Assembly: GCF_011684115.1 (NCBI RefSeq)
Contig: NZ_JAADJV010000001.1
Span: 620,001 to 684,000, forward strand
Source of the DNA: Rahnella aceris
GTDB lineage: Bacteria > Pseudomonadota > Gammaproteobacteria > Enterobacterales > Enterobacteriaceae
DNA length: 64,000 nucleotides
Direction of reading: 5' to 3'
How positions within the stretch are numbered: position 1 is the first letter of the stretch; each line of letters begins with the position of its first letter. Of this stretch, positions 11,425 to 20,535 are shown piece after piece. The notes under the pieces were generated by a model, which was given only the letters and a program-made list of their open reading frames with translations, searched no databases and was not told the origin of the DNA. The translations under genes were made by a program, and so were the position numbers.

Positions 11425-13881
11425 ATGTCGGAAATCAAACCAGAAATCACCACGCTAAAAAGTGGTATCAGCCGCCGGACACTGATCAAAACATCAACGC
11501 TGGCAGGGCTGGCCGTGGCTGCGGATGGCGTATCCCTTCCTTTTAGCCGTAAAGCACTGGCCCAGGGAGTGGGTGAGGCGAAGCATTTAGTCTCCGAAGA
11601 TAAAGTGGTGTGGGGCGCCTGTTCAGTCAACTGCGGTAGCCGTTGTGCGTTACGTTTGCATGTACGTGATGATGAGGTGTACTGGGTCGAAACAGACAAT
11701 ACCGGGCAGGATATTTACGGTGATCATCAGGTGCGCGCCTGCCTGCGCGGGCGTTCTATCCGCCGCCGCATGAATCATCCGGAGCGCCTGAATTATCCGA
11801 TGAAGCGCGTCGGCAAGCGCGGTGAAGGTAAGTTTAAACGCATTAGCTGGGAAGAGGCGTTCGATGAAATTGCCAATAACCTGAAGCGTATTGTCGCGAA
11901 ATACGGCAATGAAGCGGTATATATCAATTACACGTCCGGCATTGTAGGCGGCAACATCACCCGTTCTTCCCCTTACGCTTCGCTGGTTGCCCGCCTGATG
12001 AACTGCTATGGCGGTTTTCTCAGTCATTACGGCACTTACAGTACCGCGCAAATCGCCTGCGCCATGCCATACACGTATGGCAGTAACGAGGGCAACAGTA
12101 CGTCAGATATTGAAAACAGCAAGCTGGTCGTCCTGTTCGGTAACAATCCGGCTGAAACGCGCATGAGTGGTGGCGGCATCACCTATTACCTCGAACAGGC
12201 ACGCCAGCGTTCCAATGCCCGTATGATCGTGATCGACCCGCGTTATACGGATACTGCTGCAGGTCGGGAAGACGAGTGGATCCCTATCCGCCCGGGGACG
12301 GATGCCGCACTGGTGGCTGGCCTTGCGCATGTGCTGATCACTGAGAACATGGTCGACCAACCTTTCCTTGATTCGTATTGTGTGGGCTACGACGAAAAAA
12401 CCCTGCCTGCGGATGCACCGGCCAACAGTCATTACAAAGCCTATATTCTCGGCCAGGGCGAAGATGCGACGGCAAAGACACCTGAATGGGCGTCCCGCAT
12501 TACCGGTATTCCGGCCAATCGTATTGTCAAACTGGCCCGCGAAATCGGTCAGGCAAAACCCACCTATATTTCTCAGGGCTGGGGCCCACAGCGTCAGGCC
12601 AACGGTGAACTGACGTCCAGAGCCATCGCTATGTTGCCGATTTTAACCGGCAATGTTGGCATTAATGGCGGCAATAGTGGCGCACGTGAATCCACCTATA
12701 CCATCACCATTGAACGCATGCCCGTGCTGGAAAATCCGGTCAACACACAGATTTCCTGTTTTAGCTGGACTGATGCTATTGCCCGTGGCCCGCAGATGAC
12801 TGCCACGAAAGATGGCGTGCGCGGCAAAGACAAACTGGATGTGCCGATCAAATTCATCTGGAACTATGCCGGTAATACCATCACCAACCAGCATTCCGAC
12901 ATCAATAAAACCCACGATATTCTGCAGGATGACACGCAGTGCGAGATGATCGTCGTGCTGGAAAACTTCATGACCTCCTCGGCGAAGTACGCCGACATCC
13001 TGCTGCCTGACCTTATGACCGTCGAGCAGGAAGATATTATTCCAAATGACTACGCCGGAAATATGGGGTATCTGATTTTCATCCAGCCCGCAACGTCCGC
13101 TAAGTTCGAACGTAAAGGCATCTACGAGATGATGAGCGAAGTCGCGCGTCGTCTTGGCCCGGATGTTTATAACAAGTTCACCGAAGGCCGTACCCAGCGG
13201 GAGTGGTTGCAATATCTGTATGCCAAAATGCTGGCGAAAGACCCGGCATTGCCTGCTTATGAAGAACTACGGCTAATGGGGATATATAAGCGTAAGGATC
13301 CTGCCGGGCATTTTGTGGCTTATAAAAAATTCCGTCAGGATCCCCAGGCCAATCCGCTGAAAACACCTTCCGGTAAAATCGAAATTTACTCCTCTGCTCT
13401 GGCGAAAATTGCCGGCGAATGGGAGCTGCAAAAAGATGAAACCATTAGTCCGCTGCCGGTATATGCCTCAACCTTTGAAGGCTGGGACGATCCGAAACGT
13501 AGCCAGTTTCCGTTGCAGATGTTCGGCTTCCACTACAAAGCCCGCACCCATTCCACATACGGCAATATCGATGTTTTGCAGGCGTCCTGCCGGCAGGAAG
13601 TCTGGATTAACCCGATCGATGCCAAAACCCGTGGCATTGAAAACGGTGACAAAGTGAAAGTCTTTAATGACCGCGGTGAAGTGCGTGTAGCGGCAAAAGT
13701 CACCCCGCGCATCATACCCGGCGTTGTGGCTATGGGGCAGGGCGCATGGCATCAGGCCAATATGAGTGGTGACCGTATTGACCATGGTGCCTGTATGAAC
13801 ACGCTGACAACCCAACGCCCCTCACCGTTAGCGAAGGGTAATCCTCAGCATACAAATTTGATTCAAATAGAAAAAGTCTAA
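11425..13881 (+). CDS. ynfF: YnfE/YnfF-type molybdoenzyme catalytic subunit (DmsA paralogue)
   Basis: A Mo-bisMGD oxidoreductase of the DMSO reductase family, exported to the periplasmic face by Tat. The start at ATG 11425 follows CGGAG; the in-frame ATG at 11395 would add ten residues. The N-terminus carries the twin-arginine motif SRRTLIK. An Fe-S motif CSVNCGSRC (Cys at about 66, 70 and 74) plus a Cys near 106 marks the FS0 cluster. Ser206 in GTYSTAQ aligns with the molybdenum-ligating serine of DmsA. The 818-residue protein resembles E. coli YnfF more than DmsA, as in WGACSVNCGSRCALRLHV and the segment LLPDLMTVEQEDIIPNDYAG. YnfE/F have been linked to selenate reduction; the true substrate here is unknown. 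It precedes dmsA by 83 bp with no terminator seen. Confidence 0.9.
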   Translation: MSEIKPEITTLKSGISRRTLIKTSTLAGLAVAADGVSLPFSRKALAQGVGEAKHLVSEDKVVWGACSVNCGSRCALRLHVRDDEVYWVETDNTGQDIYGDHQVRACLRGRSIRRRMNHPERLNYPMKRVGKRGEGKFKRISWEEAFDEIANNLKRIVAKYGNEAVYINYTSGIVGGNITRSSPYASLVARLMNCYGGFLSHYGTYSTAQIACAMPYTYGSNEGNSTSDIENSKLVVLFGNNPAETRMSGGGITYYLEQARQRSNARMIVIDPRYTDTAAGREDEWIPIRPGTDAALVAGLAHVLITENMVDQPFLDSYCVGYDEKTLPADAPANSHYKAYILGQGEDATAKTPEWASRITGIPANRIVKLAREIGQAKPTYISQGWGPQRQANGELTSRAIAMLPILTGNVGINGGNSGARESTYTITIERMPVLENPVNTQISCFSWTDAIARGPQMTATKDGVRGKDKLDVPIKFIWNYAGNTITNQHSDINKTHDILQDDTQCEMIVVLENFMTSSAKYADILLPDLMTVEQEDIIPNDYAGNMGYLIFIQPATSAKFERKGIYEMMSEVARRLGPDVYNKFTEGRTQREWLQYLYAKMLAKDPALPAYEELRLMGIYKRKDPAGHFVAYKKFRQDPQANPLKTPSGKIEIYSSALAKIAGEWELQKDETISPLPVYASTFEGWDDPKRSQFPLQMFGFHYKARTHSTYGNIDVLQASCRQEVWINPIDAKTRGIENGDKVKVFNDRGEVRVAAKVTPRIIPGVVAMGQGAWHQANMSGDRIDHGACMNTLTTQRPSPLAKGNPQHTNLIQIEKV

Positions 13882-13885
13882 AGAA

Positions 13886-13904
13886 GCCACGAGCCACGAG
13901 CCAG
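13886..13904 (+). repeat. Short tandem repeat GCCACGA before dmsA
   Basis: The heptamer GCCACGA occurs twice in full, followed by a partial third copy (GCCA), just after the stop of the first catalytic subunit. It lies in the 83-base gap before dmsA. No function can be assigned. Confidence 0.6.
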
Positions 13905-13964
13905 GGCCCGATGACAGGGTTGTTAAATTTTCGTCCTTCAGATAAGGGCGTTACGGAGTAAGCA

Positions 13965-16412
13965 ATGTCAGATTCAAACAGTAATAAAACCGATTCAGGC
14001 GGTGGGATCAGCCGCCGTGACCTGGTTAAGGGAACCACACTCGCCGGTATAGCAGCCGCAGTTGGCGGCATATCGTTGCCGTTCAAATCAATACGTGCGG
14101 AAAAGCTACAGGCTCCTGCCAAAGCTACAGATGAGAAAATCGTCTGGAGTGCCTGTACTGTTAACTGCGGCAGCCGCTGTCCGTTGCGAATGCACGTCGT
14201 TGATAACGAGATCCGCTATGTCGAGACCGACAATACCGGTAATGACAATTATGAAGGACTGCATCAGGTTCGTGCCTGTCTGCGCGGGCGCTCAATGCGT
14301 CGTCGTGTTTATAACCCGGACCGTCTGAAGTATCCGATGAAACGTGTGGGCAAACGTGGTGGAGGGAAATTCAAGCCTATCAGCTGGGACGAAGCCTTTG
14401 ACACCCTGGCGGGCAGCCTTAAAGACATTATTCATCGCTATGGCAATGAAGCGATTTATCTGAATTACGGCACCGGTACGCTGGGTGGCACGATGACGCG
14501 TTCATGGCCGCCAGGTAAGACACTGATCGCTCGTCTGATGAACTGCTGCGGTGGTTATCTGAATCATTATGGCGACTACAGTTCAGCGCAAATTGCAGCG
14601 GGTCTTAATTATACCTATGGCGGCTGGGCGGACGGCAACAGCCCGTCTGATATCGAAAACAGCAAACTGGTGGTGCTGTTCGGCAATAACCCGGGTGAAA
14701 CCCGTATGAGCGGTGGCGGGGTGACATATTACCTCGAACAGGCTCGCCAGCGTTCGAACGCCCGTATGATCATTGTGGATCCGCGCTATACCGATACCGG
14801 TGCCGGACGCGAAGACGAATGGGTGCCGATCCGTCCGGGTACTGATGGCGCGCTGGCAGCGGCGCTGGCGCACGTCATGATCACTGAAAATCTGGTTGAT
14901 CAGCTATTCCTCGATAAGTATTGCGTCGGGTATGACGAAAAAACCTTGCCGGCGGGTGTGCCTGAGAATGCGCATTACAAGGCTTATATTCTCGGCAAAG
15001 GGCCAGATGGTGTAGCGAAAACGCCTGAATGGGCGGCAAAAATCACGGGCATCTCCGTGGATAAAATCGTCAAGCTGGGACGTGAAATCGGACAGGCAAA
15101 ACCAGCATTTATCACGCAGGGTTGGGGCCCGCAGCGTCACGCTAACGGAGAAATTGCAACCCGTGCAATTGCGATGCTGGCGATCCTTACTGGCAACGTG
15201 GGCGTTAACGGCGGTAATTCCGGTGCCCGCGAAGGTTCCTATGAGATCCCGTTTGTACGTATGCCGACGCTGGAAAATCCGGTTCAGACCAGTATTTCTA
15301 TGTTCCTGTGGACGGATGCAATTGTGCGTGGTCCGCAGATGACCGCCATGAAAGATGGCGTGCGCGGCAAGGATAAACTTGATGTGCCCATTAAGTTTAT
15401 CTGGAACTACGCTGGTAACTGTTTGATCAATCAGCATTCAGATATCAACCGCACCCATGACATTCTGCAGGATGACAAACAGTGTGAAATGATTGTGGTG
15501 ATTGATAACCACATGACCTCGTCAGCAAAATACGCAGATATTATCCTGCCGGACTGCACGGCCTCTGAGCAGATGGATTTCTGTCTCGATGCCTCGTGCG
15601 GCAACATGGATTATGTAATTTTTGCCGATCAGGCGATTACGCCACGTTTCCAGTGCAAGAACATCTATGAAATGACCAGCGAGCTTTCCCGCCGCATGGG
15701 GGTAGAGCAGCAGTTCACCGAAGGCCGTACGCAGGAAGAATGGTTGCGTCATCTGTATCAGCAGTCACGTGAAGCGCTGCCAGAACTGCCAGATTTCGAG
15801 ACCTTCCGCAAACAGGGCATATTCAAAAAACGTGACCCCGACCAGCATCATGTGGCTTACAAAGCATTCCGTGAAAATCCTGCGGCCAATCCGCTGAGTA
15901 CGCCGTCCGGTAAAATCGAAATTTACTCTGCTGAACTGGCCAAGATTGCGGCTGAATGGGAACTCTCTAAAGAGGACGTTATTGATCCATTACCGGTGTA
16001 TGCCGCCGGTTTCGAAAACTATGACGACCCGCTGGCCAGTAAATATCCGTTACAGATGACGGGTTTCCACTACAAAGCGCGTACCCACTCCACTTACGGC
16101 AATGTTGATGTACTGAAAGCAGCCTGTCGCCAGGAAATGTGGATCAATCCGATGGATGCCGCACAGCGTGGTATCACCAACGGCGACATGATCCGCATCT
16201 TTAACGATCGCGGGGAAGTGCATATAGCCGCCAAAGTGACACCGCGCATGATGCCGGGCGTTGTCGCACTTGGCGAAGGTGCCTGGTATTCCCCTGACAG
16301 TAAAAAAATAGATCGTGCGGGCAGCATTAATGTACTGACTTCTCAAAGACCTTCACCGCTGGCGAAAGGTAACCCCTCTCATACCAACCTTGTGCAAGTG
16401 GCTAAGGTTTAA
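13965..16412 (+). CDS. dmsA: DMSO reductase catalytic subunit DmsA
   Basis: The Mo-bisMGD catalytic subunit that reduces dimethyl sulfoxide and related S- and N-oxides at the end of an anaerobic respiratory chain. The 815-residue product has the Tat signal motif SRRDLVK, an FS0 cysteine motif CTVNCGSRC (Cys 64, 68 and 72), and Ser206 in GDYSSAQ as the predicted Mo ligand. It is the closer match to E. coli DmsA (814 residues), including NYTYGGWADGNSPSDIENSK. The ATG at 13965 follows ACGGAGTAAGC. dmsB begins 11 bases after its stop. It shares most of its sequence pattern with the gene upstream, so the pair arose by an old duplication. Confidence 0.96.
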   Translation: MSDSNSNKTDSGGGISRRDLVKGTTLAGIAAAVGGISLPFKSIRAEKLQAPAKATDEKIVWSACTVNCGSRCPLRMHVVDNEIRYVETDNTGNDNYEGLHQVRACLRGRSMRRRVYNPDRLKYPMKRVGKRGGGKFKPISWDEAFDTLAGSLKDIIHRYGNEAIYLNYGTGTLGGTMTRSWPPGKTLIARLMNCCGGYLNHYGDYSSAQIAAGLNYTYGGWADGNSPSDIENSKLVVLFGNNPGETRMSGGGVTYYLEQARQRSNARMIIVDPRYTDTGAGREDEWVPIRPGTDGALAAALAHVMITENLVDQLFLDKYCVGYDEKTLPAGVPENAHYKAYILGKGPDGVAKTPEWAAKITGISVDKIVKLGREIGQAKPAFITQGWGPQRHANGEIATRAIAMLAILTGNVGVNGGNSGAREGSYEIPFVRMPTLENPVQTSISMFLWTDAIVRGPQMTAMKDGVRGKDKLDVPIKFIWNYAGNCLINQHSDINRTHDILQDDKQCEMIVVIDNHMTSSAKYADIILPDCTASEQMDFCLDASCGNMDYVIFADQAITPRFQCKNIYEMTSELSRRMGVEQQFTEGRTQEEWLRHLYQQSREALPELPDFETFRKQGIFKKRDPDQHHVAYKAFRENPAANPLSTPSGKIEIYSAELAKIAAEWELSKEDVIDPLPVYAAGFENYDDPLASKYPLQMTGFHYKARTHSTYGNVDVLKAACRQEMWINPMDAAQRGITNGDMIRIFNDRGEVHIAAKVTPRMMPGVVALGEGAWYSPDSKKIDRAGSINVLTSQRPSPLAKGNPSHTNLVQVAKV

Positions 16413-16423
16413 CGGAGTAAATC

Positions 16424-17041
16424 ATGACAACTCAATATGGCTTTTATATTGACTCAAGCCGCTGCACAGGGTGCAAAACCTGTGAACTGGCATGCAAGGA
16501 CTTCAAAAATTTAACCCCGGACGTGAGTTTCCGCCGTATCTATGAATATGCTGGCGGCGACTGGCAAAAAGACGGAGATGGCTGGCATCAGAATGTCTTC
16601 GCCTATTATTTGTCAATTTCCTGTAACCATTGTGCGGATCCCGCCTGCACCAAGGTCTGTCCGAGTGGCGCGATGCATAAGCGTGAAGACGGTTTTGTGG
16701 TCGTAAACGAAGATATCTGTATTGGCTGTCGTTATTGCCATATGGCGTGTCCGTATGGCGCGCCGCAATACAATGAAGCCAAAGGTCACATGACCAAATG
16801 TGACGGATGCTACGAACGCATTGCTGAAGGTAAAAAACCGATTTGTGTTGAATCCTGCCCGCTGCGTGCGTTGGATATGGCGCCAATCGAAGAACTGCGT
16901 GCGAAATACGGTGAACTGGCTGAAGTGGCACCGTTGCCTGCTTCACATTTCACTCACCCAAATATCGTCATTAAACCCAATGCGAATTGCCGTCCTGTAG
17001 GCGATACCACGGGTTATCTGGCTAACCCGAAGGAGGTTTGA
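16424..17041 (+). CDS. dmsB: DMSO reductase iron-sulfur subunit DmsB
   Basis: An electron-transfer subunit that carries electrons from the membrane anchor DmsC to the molybdenum subunit. The 205-residue product has four cysteine groups for [4Fe-4S] clusters, including CTGCKTCELACKD near the start, CNHCADPACTKVCPSGAMHK, CIGCRYCHMACPYGAPQYN and CDGCYERI with CVESCP. Its sequence is nearly identical to E. coli DmsB and to YnfG, so it could serve either catalytic subunit here. It has no signal of its own and is presumably exported with its partner. An SD sequence (CGGAG) precedes the ATG, and dmsC starts one base after its stop. Confidence 0.97.
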   Translation: MTTQYGFYIDSSRCTGCKTCELACKDFKNLTPDVSFRRIYEYAGGDWQKDGDGWHQNVFAYYLSISCNHCADPACTKVCPSGAMHKREDGFVVVNEDICIGCRYCHMACPYGAPQYNEAKGHMTKCDGCYERIAEGKKPICVESCPLRALDMAPIEELRAKYGELAEVAPLPASHFTHPNIVIKPNANCRPVGDTTGYLANPKEV

Positions 17042-17042
17042 G

Positions 17043-17900
17043 ATGGGAAACGGATGGCATGAATGGCCTTTGATGGTCTTTACGGTTCTGGGGCAATGTG
17101 TCGTTGGCGCATTTATTGTGCTTGCCATTGCGTTGCTGACTCAGCGCAGTAGGGAAGAATACCGCCAGATCCATCTCTCGATGTTCTTTTTGTGGGTGTT
17201 GATGGCGATCGCTTTCATCGCCTCGGTTCTGCATCTGGGGTCACCGCTGCGGGCATTCAATTCGCTTAACCGGCTGGGCGCGTCGCCGCTGAGCAACGAA
17301 ATTGGCAGCGGCTCGCTCTTCTTTGCGCTGGGCGGGATTTACTGGCTGCTGGCGATGATCAACAAGATGCCACGCGTGCTCGCTAAAATCTGGTTAATCG
17401 TGACCATGCTGGCAGGTGTTGGATTCGTCTTCGCGATGTGTCGTGTGTATGCAATCAATACTGTGCCAACCTGGGACAATGCGTATACCGCGTTTCATTT
17501 TGGCCTGACGGTACTGATTGGCGGACCGGTTCTGGGCTACCTGCTGCTGCGTGGTGCTAATATTAATGGTTGTGCGCTACGTCTGCTGCCGGTCATCAGC
17601 TTTGTGTCACTGGTCGTGAGTATGGCTGTTGTTGTTATGCAAAGCGCCAGTCTGGCAGGCATCAGCAGTTCCGTTCAGGCTGCGTCAGCGCTTATCCCAC
17701 AATACGGTGTGTTGTCGGTGTGGCGGCTGGTGCTGGTTGTTCTTGGACTGGGCTGCTGGTTCTGTCCGCTTATACTGCGTAAACGACCTGCACTGGCCTC
17801 AATGATACTGGCCTTTGTGCTGGTGTTTGCCGGAGAACTGATTGGTCGGGCGATTTTCTACGGTCTGCATATGACAGTGGGAATGGCAGTGGGCGGCTAA
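17043..17900 (+). CDS. dmsC: DMSO reductase membrane anchor DmsC
   Basis: An integral membrane subunit that binds menaquinol and anchors the reductase. The 285-residue product is mostly hydrophobic, with about eight predicted membrane segments, and begins MGNGWHEWPLMVFTVLGQC, as expected for the DmsC/YnfH family (E. coli 287). A near-perfect ribosome-binding site, AAGGAGGTT (17030-17038), lies inside the end of dmsB. The dmsB stop and this ATG are one base apart, so translation is probably coupled. Confidence 0.95.
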   Translation: MGNGWHEWPLMVFTVLGQCVVGAFIVLAIALLTQRSREEYRQIHLSMFFLWVLMAIAFIASVLHLGSPLRAFNSLNRLGASPLSNEIGSGSLFFALGGIYWLLAMINKMPRVLAKIWLIVTMLAGVGFVFAMCRVYAINTVPTWDNAYTAFHFGLTVLIGGPVLGYLLLRGANINGCALRLLPVISFVSLVVSMAVVVMQSASLAGISSSVQAASALIPQYGVLSVWRLVLVVLGLGCWFCPLILRKRPALASMILAFVLVFAGELIGRAIFYGLHMTVGMAVGG

Positions 17901-17969
17901 TTTCAGGTAGTCAGGTTTATCAGGAGGCACGTCGCCAGTAAGGATGTGCCTCTGCAAAATGAGTTAATT

Positions 17970-18578
17970 ATGTCAGCAGAATCAATTAGTTTAACCGGTA
18001 AAGTATTAGGCGCGATGCTGTTTTATCCGCCGAGCTCTCCTGAAGTTAGCGTCTTAATTACGTTACTTGAAAGCAGCGTCTGGACCGAGTCATGGCCATG
18101 TGCGAGTGACGAGGCTAAAACTCAGGCGGGAGAAACATTCAGCCAGATTACGGCCGCGTCTGAAAGTCTGGATGACGCGTATCAGCGTCTTTTTATCGGC
18201 CCTTATTCGTTACCCGCGCCACCTTGGGGCTCGGTGTATCTGGACAAAGAATCAGTGCTGTTTGGCGATTCAACGCTGGCATTGCGCCAGTGGATGCGTG
18301 AAAACGGTATTGAACCCCATCTGGAGCAGGCAGAGCCGGAAGATCACATCGGTTTGCTGCTGATGATGTCTGCATGGTTAGCCGAGAATTCACCTTCTTT
18401 GCTGGATGAATTTCTGACAGAGCATTTATTGCCGTGGGCCGGACGCTATTTCGAATTACTCCGTCAGAAAGCAGAACACCCGTTTTATCTCGGAGTGGCC
18501 GTACTGGCAGAATCCACACTACAGGGCTGGAAACAACAACGTAGTCTGGAAGCGCCCGTCGTGGATCTGTATTTCTGA
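17970..18578 (+). CDS. dmsD: Tat proofreading chaperone DmsD
   Basis: A cytoplasmic chaperone of the TorD/DmsD family that binds the twin-arginine leader of DmsA-type proteins until cofactor insertion is complete. The all-helical 202-residue product has the family core LFIGPYSLPAPPWGSVYLDKES followed by VLFGDSTLALRQWMRENGI and EPEDHIGLLLMMSAWLAE, very like E. coli DmsD. I start at ATG 17970 (MSAESISLTGKVLGAMLFY). A GTG at 17946 is in frame but adds eight unconserved residues. In E. coli dmsD lies in the ynf operon, away from dmsABC; here it is in the dms cluster. Its stop overlaps the next start (TGATG). Confidence 0.94.
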   Translation: MSAESISLTGKVLGAMLFYPPSSPEVSVLITLLESSVWTESWPCASDEAKTQAGETFSQITAASESLDDAYQRLFIGPYSLPAPPWGSVYLDKESVLFGDSTLALRQWMRENGIEPHLEQAEPEDHIGLLLMMSAWLAENSPSLLDEFLTEHLLPWAGRYFELLRQKAEHPFYLGVAVLAESTLQGWKQQRSLEAPVVDLYF

Positions 18579-19150
18579 TGAGCGATTCCCGCGACGCCAG
18601 ATACTATCGTGCCTGGATGAGCAGCAGAACGGTCAGCCGCCGTGGGTTATTCCGCGGCTTGCTGTCACCGGGCAAACAGGCAATTGAACAGGCGGCACAG
18701 CCTTCTGCGAACTTGCTGGCGCGCGTGATTGCCCGTCCGCCTCAGGCCATTGCCGAACCGATGTTTCAGCAACAATGTGATGGATGCGGACGTTGCGCAC
18801 AGGCGTGCCCGGTCGGCATTATAAGCATCCAGGGAGGAAAGGCTTCGCTGGCTATCGATTATGCTGAATGTGACTTTTGCGGTGCCTGTACTCAGGCTTG
18901 CGAAAGAGAGGCGCTGGATCAGTGTGTGCCAATGGATACTGGTTTGCGTCCGGTTATTTTGTCCCAGTGTCTGGGACGGCTGGATGACTTGTGCCGAATG
19001 TGCGAAATTGCCTGTCCGCGCACGGCAATATTTTTTAATCAACAGAATCAACCTTCTGTTGATGACGCAAAATGTAATGGCTGCGGGAAATGCAAACTTG
19101 TTTGTTATCATGGTGATATTAACCTGTCTTTAAAGTGTCATTCATCTTAA
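18578..19150 (+). CDS. NapF-like ferredoxin-type protein
   Basis: A 190-residue cytoplasmic-type iron-sulfur protein. It has an N-terminal RR segment (VSRRGLFRGLL) and three or four cysteine groups: CDGCGRCAQACP, CDFCGACTQACE, CRMCEIACP and CNGCGKCKLVCY. This layout is that of NapF, which in E. coli helps mature or supply electrons to the periplasmic nitrate reductase NapA. Here it sits at the end of the DMSO reductase cluster with its ATG overlapping the dmsD stop by one base. That suggests a similar helper role for the Ynf/Dms molybdoenzymes (inference). An alternative ATG at 18617 would give a start more typical of NapF, but the TGATG overlap favours 18578. Confidence 0.85.
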   Translation: MSDSRDARYYRAWMSSRTVSRRGLFRGLLSPGKQAIEQAAQPSANLLARVIARPPQAIAEPMFQQQCDGCGRCAQACPVGIISIQGGKASLAIDYAECDFCGACTQACEREALDQCVPMDTGLRPVILSQCLGRLDDLCRMCEIACPRTAIFFNQQNQPSVDDAKCNGCGKCKLVCYHGDINLSLKCHSS

Positions 19151-19283
19151 TCATTAAGCTTGATTAGTGTTTTCAATCATTCTTCTCCACTTTGTGCTCA
19201 GGTCAATTTTTGCCAGATTGACTTTTAAACCGCCGGTGGCATGATGCGCGCAATTTCTTCCTCTTTGTGGTCATCACCGCCCT

Positions 19284-20429
19284 ATGTCCGCCTATTCCCG
19301 TCCTGTTTCTCTGCTCCTGTGCGGACTTCTGTTGTTGACGATTTCTATCGCCGTTTTAAACACATTGGTCCCTTTGTGGCTCAGTCATGAGCAACTTCCA
19401 ACCTGGCAGGTCGGACTCGTCAGTTCGTCTTATTTTACCGGTAATCTGCTGGGTACTTTGCTTGCGGGCGGACTGATTAAACGTGTTGGTTTTAACCGCA
19501 GTTACTACCTTTCCTGCATCCTGTTTGCTGTCGCGACCGCAGGTCTGGCACTTTCAATAAGTTTCTGGAGTTGGGTGACGGCGCGATTCGTTGCAGGCAT
19601 CGGCTGCGCATTGATCTGGGTGGTGGTGGAAAGTGCGTTGCTACGCAGCGGAACCGTCAGAAACCGCGGCCAGTTACTGGCAGCGTATATGATCATGTAT
19701 TACATCGGCACGGTGGTTGGGCAGCTTTTGGTAGGTACGGTGCCGACGGCAATTTTAAGTGTACTGCCGTGGGTGACAGCGCTGATTGTCATTGCAATGC
19801 TGCCATTGTTATTAACGCATATTGAGAACCAGGAAAGCGGGCAGCCGCGTCATGCGGTAATGCCGATGTTCAGACGCCGTAATGCACGGCTGGGGATTAA
19901 CGGCTGTATTATTTCCGGCATCGTTCTGGGATCTTTATACGGCCTGATGCCTTTGTTCCTGACGCATCAGGGAATGAGCGATGCAGATGTAGGTTACTGG
20001 ATGGCATTGCTGGTCAGCGCCGGGATTATCGGGCAATGGCCGGTAGGGCGTTTGGCTGACCGTTATGGCCGTCTGATGGTTCTGCGCATTCAGATCTTCG
20101 CCGTTATCCTTGGCAGCATTGCGATGCTCAGTGGCTATGCGATGGCTCCGACGCTGTTTATTCTGGGCTGTGCTGGTTTCACGCTGTATCCGGTCGCTAT
20201 GTCCTGGGCTTGCGAAAAAGTCAACGCAGAGGAGTTGGTGGCGATGAACCAGGCATTACTGATGAGTTACACCATCGGTAGCCTCGCCGGGCCGACAATG
20301 ACCGCGATGCTAATGCAGAGTTATTCCGACCGTCTGTTGTTCGTGATGATTGCGGTGGTTTCGCTGGTGTATCTGGTGATGCTGATGCGCAAAGCGGATC
20401 ATACGCATAATCCTGTAGCGACTGCTTAA
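19284..20429 (+). CDS. ycaD: MFS transporter YcaD
   Basis: An inner-membrane transporter of the major facilitator superfamily with about twelve membrane segments. Its substrate is not known. The 381-residue product is colinear with E. coli YcaD (382), with the MFS loop [16 protein letters not shown] after helix 2 and a second one, [14 protein letters not shown], between the halves. It lies 133 bases after the napF-like gene with no strong terminator between them, and it converges on pflA. The weak ribosome-binding region before ATG 19284 leaves the start slightly uncertain, but the N-terminus [19 protein letters not shown] fits the family. Confidence 0.93.
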   Translation: MSAYSRPVSLLLCGLLLLTISIAVLNTLVPLWLSHEQLPTWQVGLVSSSYFTGNLLGTLLAGGLIKRVGFNRSYYLSCILFAVATAGLALSISFWSWVTARFVAGIGCALIWVVVESALLRSGTVRNRGQLLAAYMIMYYIGTVVGQLLVGTVPTAILSVLPWVTALIVIAMLPLLLTHIENQESGQPRHAVMPMFRRRNARLGINGCIISGIVLGSLYGLMPLFLTHQGMSDADVGYWMALLVSAGIIGQWPVGRLADRYGRLMVLRIQIFAVILGSIAMLSGYAMAPTLFILGCAGFTLYPVAMSWACEKVNAEELVAMNQALLMSYTIGSLAGPTMTAMLMQSYSDRLLFVMIAVVSLVYLVMLMRKADHTHNPVATA

Positions 20430-20490
20430 TCCTTTTTCATAATTAAAGCCGCAACCCCAATGATTTTGGGTATGTTCTGAGCCATAAAGC

Positions 20491-20518
20491 AAAAAAGACG
20501 CCATTTGGCGTCTTTTTT
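20491..20518. terminator. Bidirectional terminator between ycaD and pflA
   Basis: A perfect 12-bp stem AAAAAAGACGCC/GGCGTCTTTTTT with loop ATTT. It has A-runs and T-runs on both sides, so it can end both the ycaD (plus) and pflA (minus) transcripts. Confidence 0.93.
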
Positions 20519-20535
20519 ATGAGCATATCAGACTG

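Noticed and set aside
13886..13904. GCCACGA repeats as the start of a CRISPR or other repeat array
   Set aside because: Only two and a half short copies, no spacers, and no further copies nearby.
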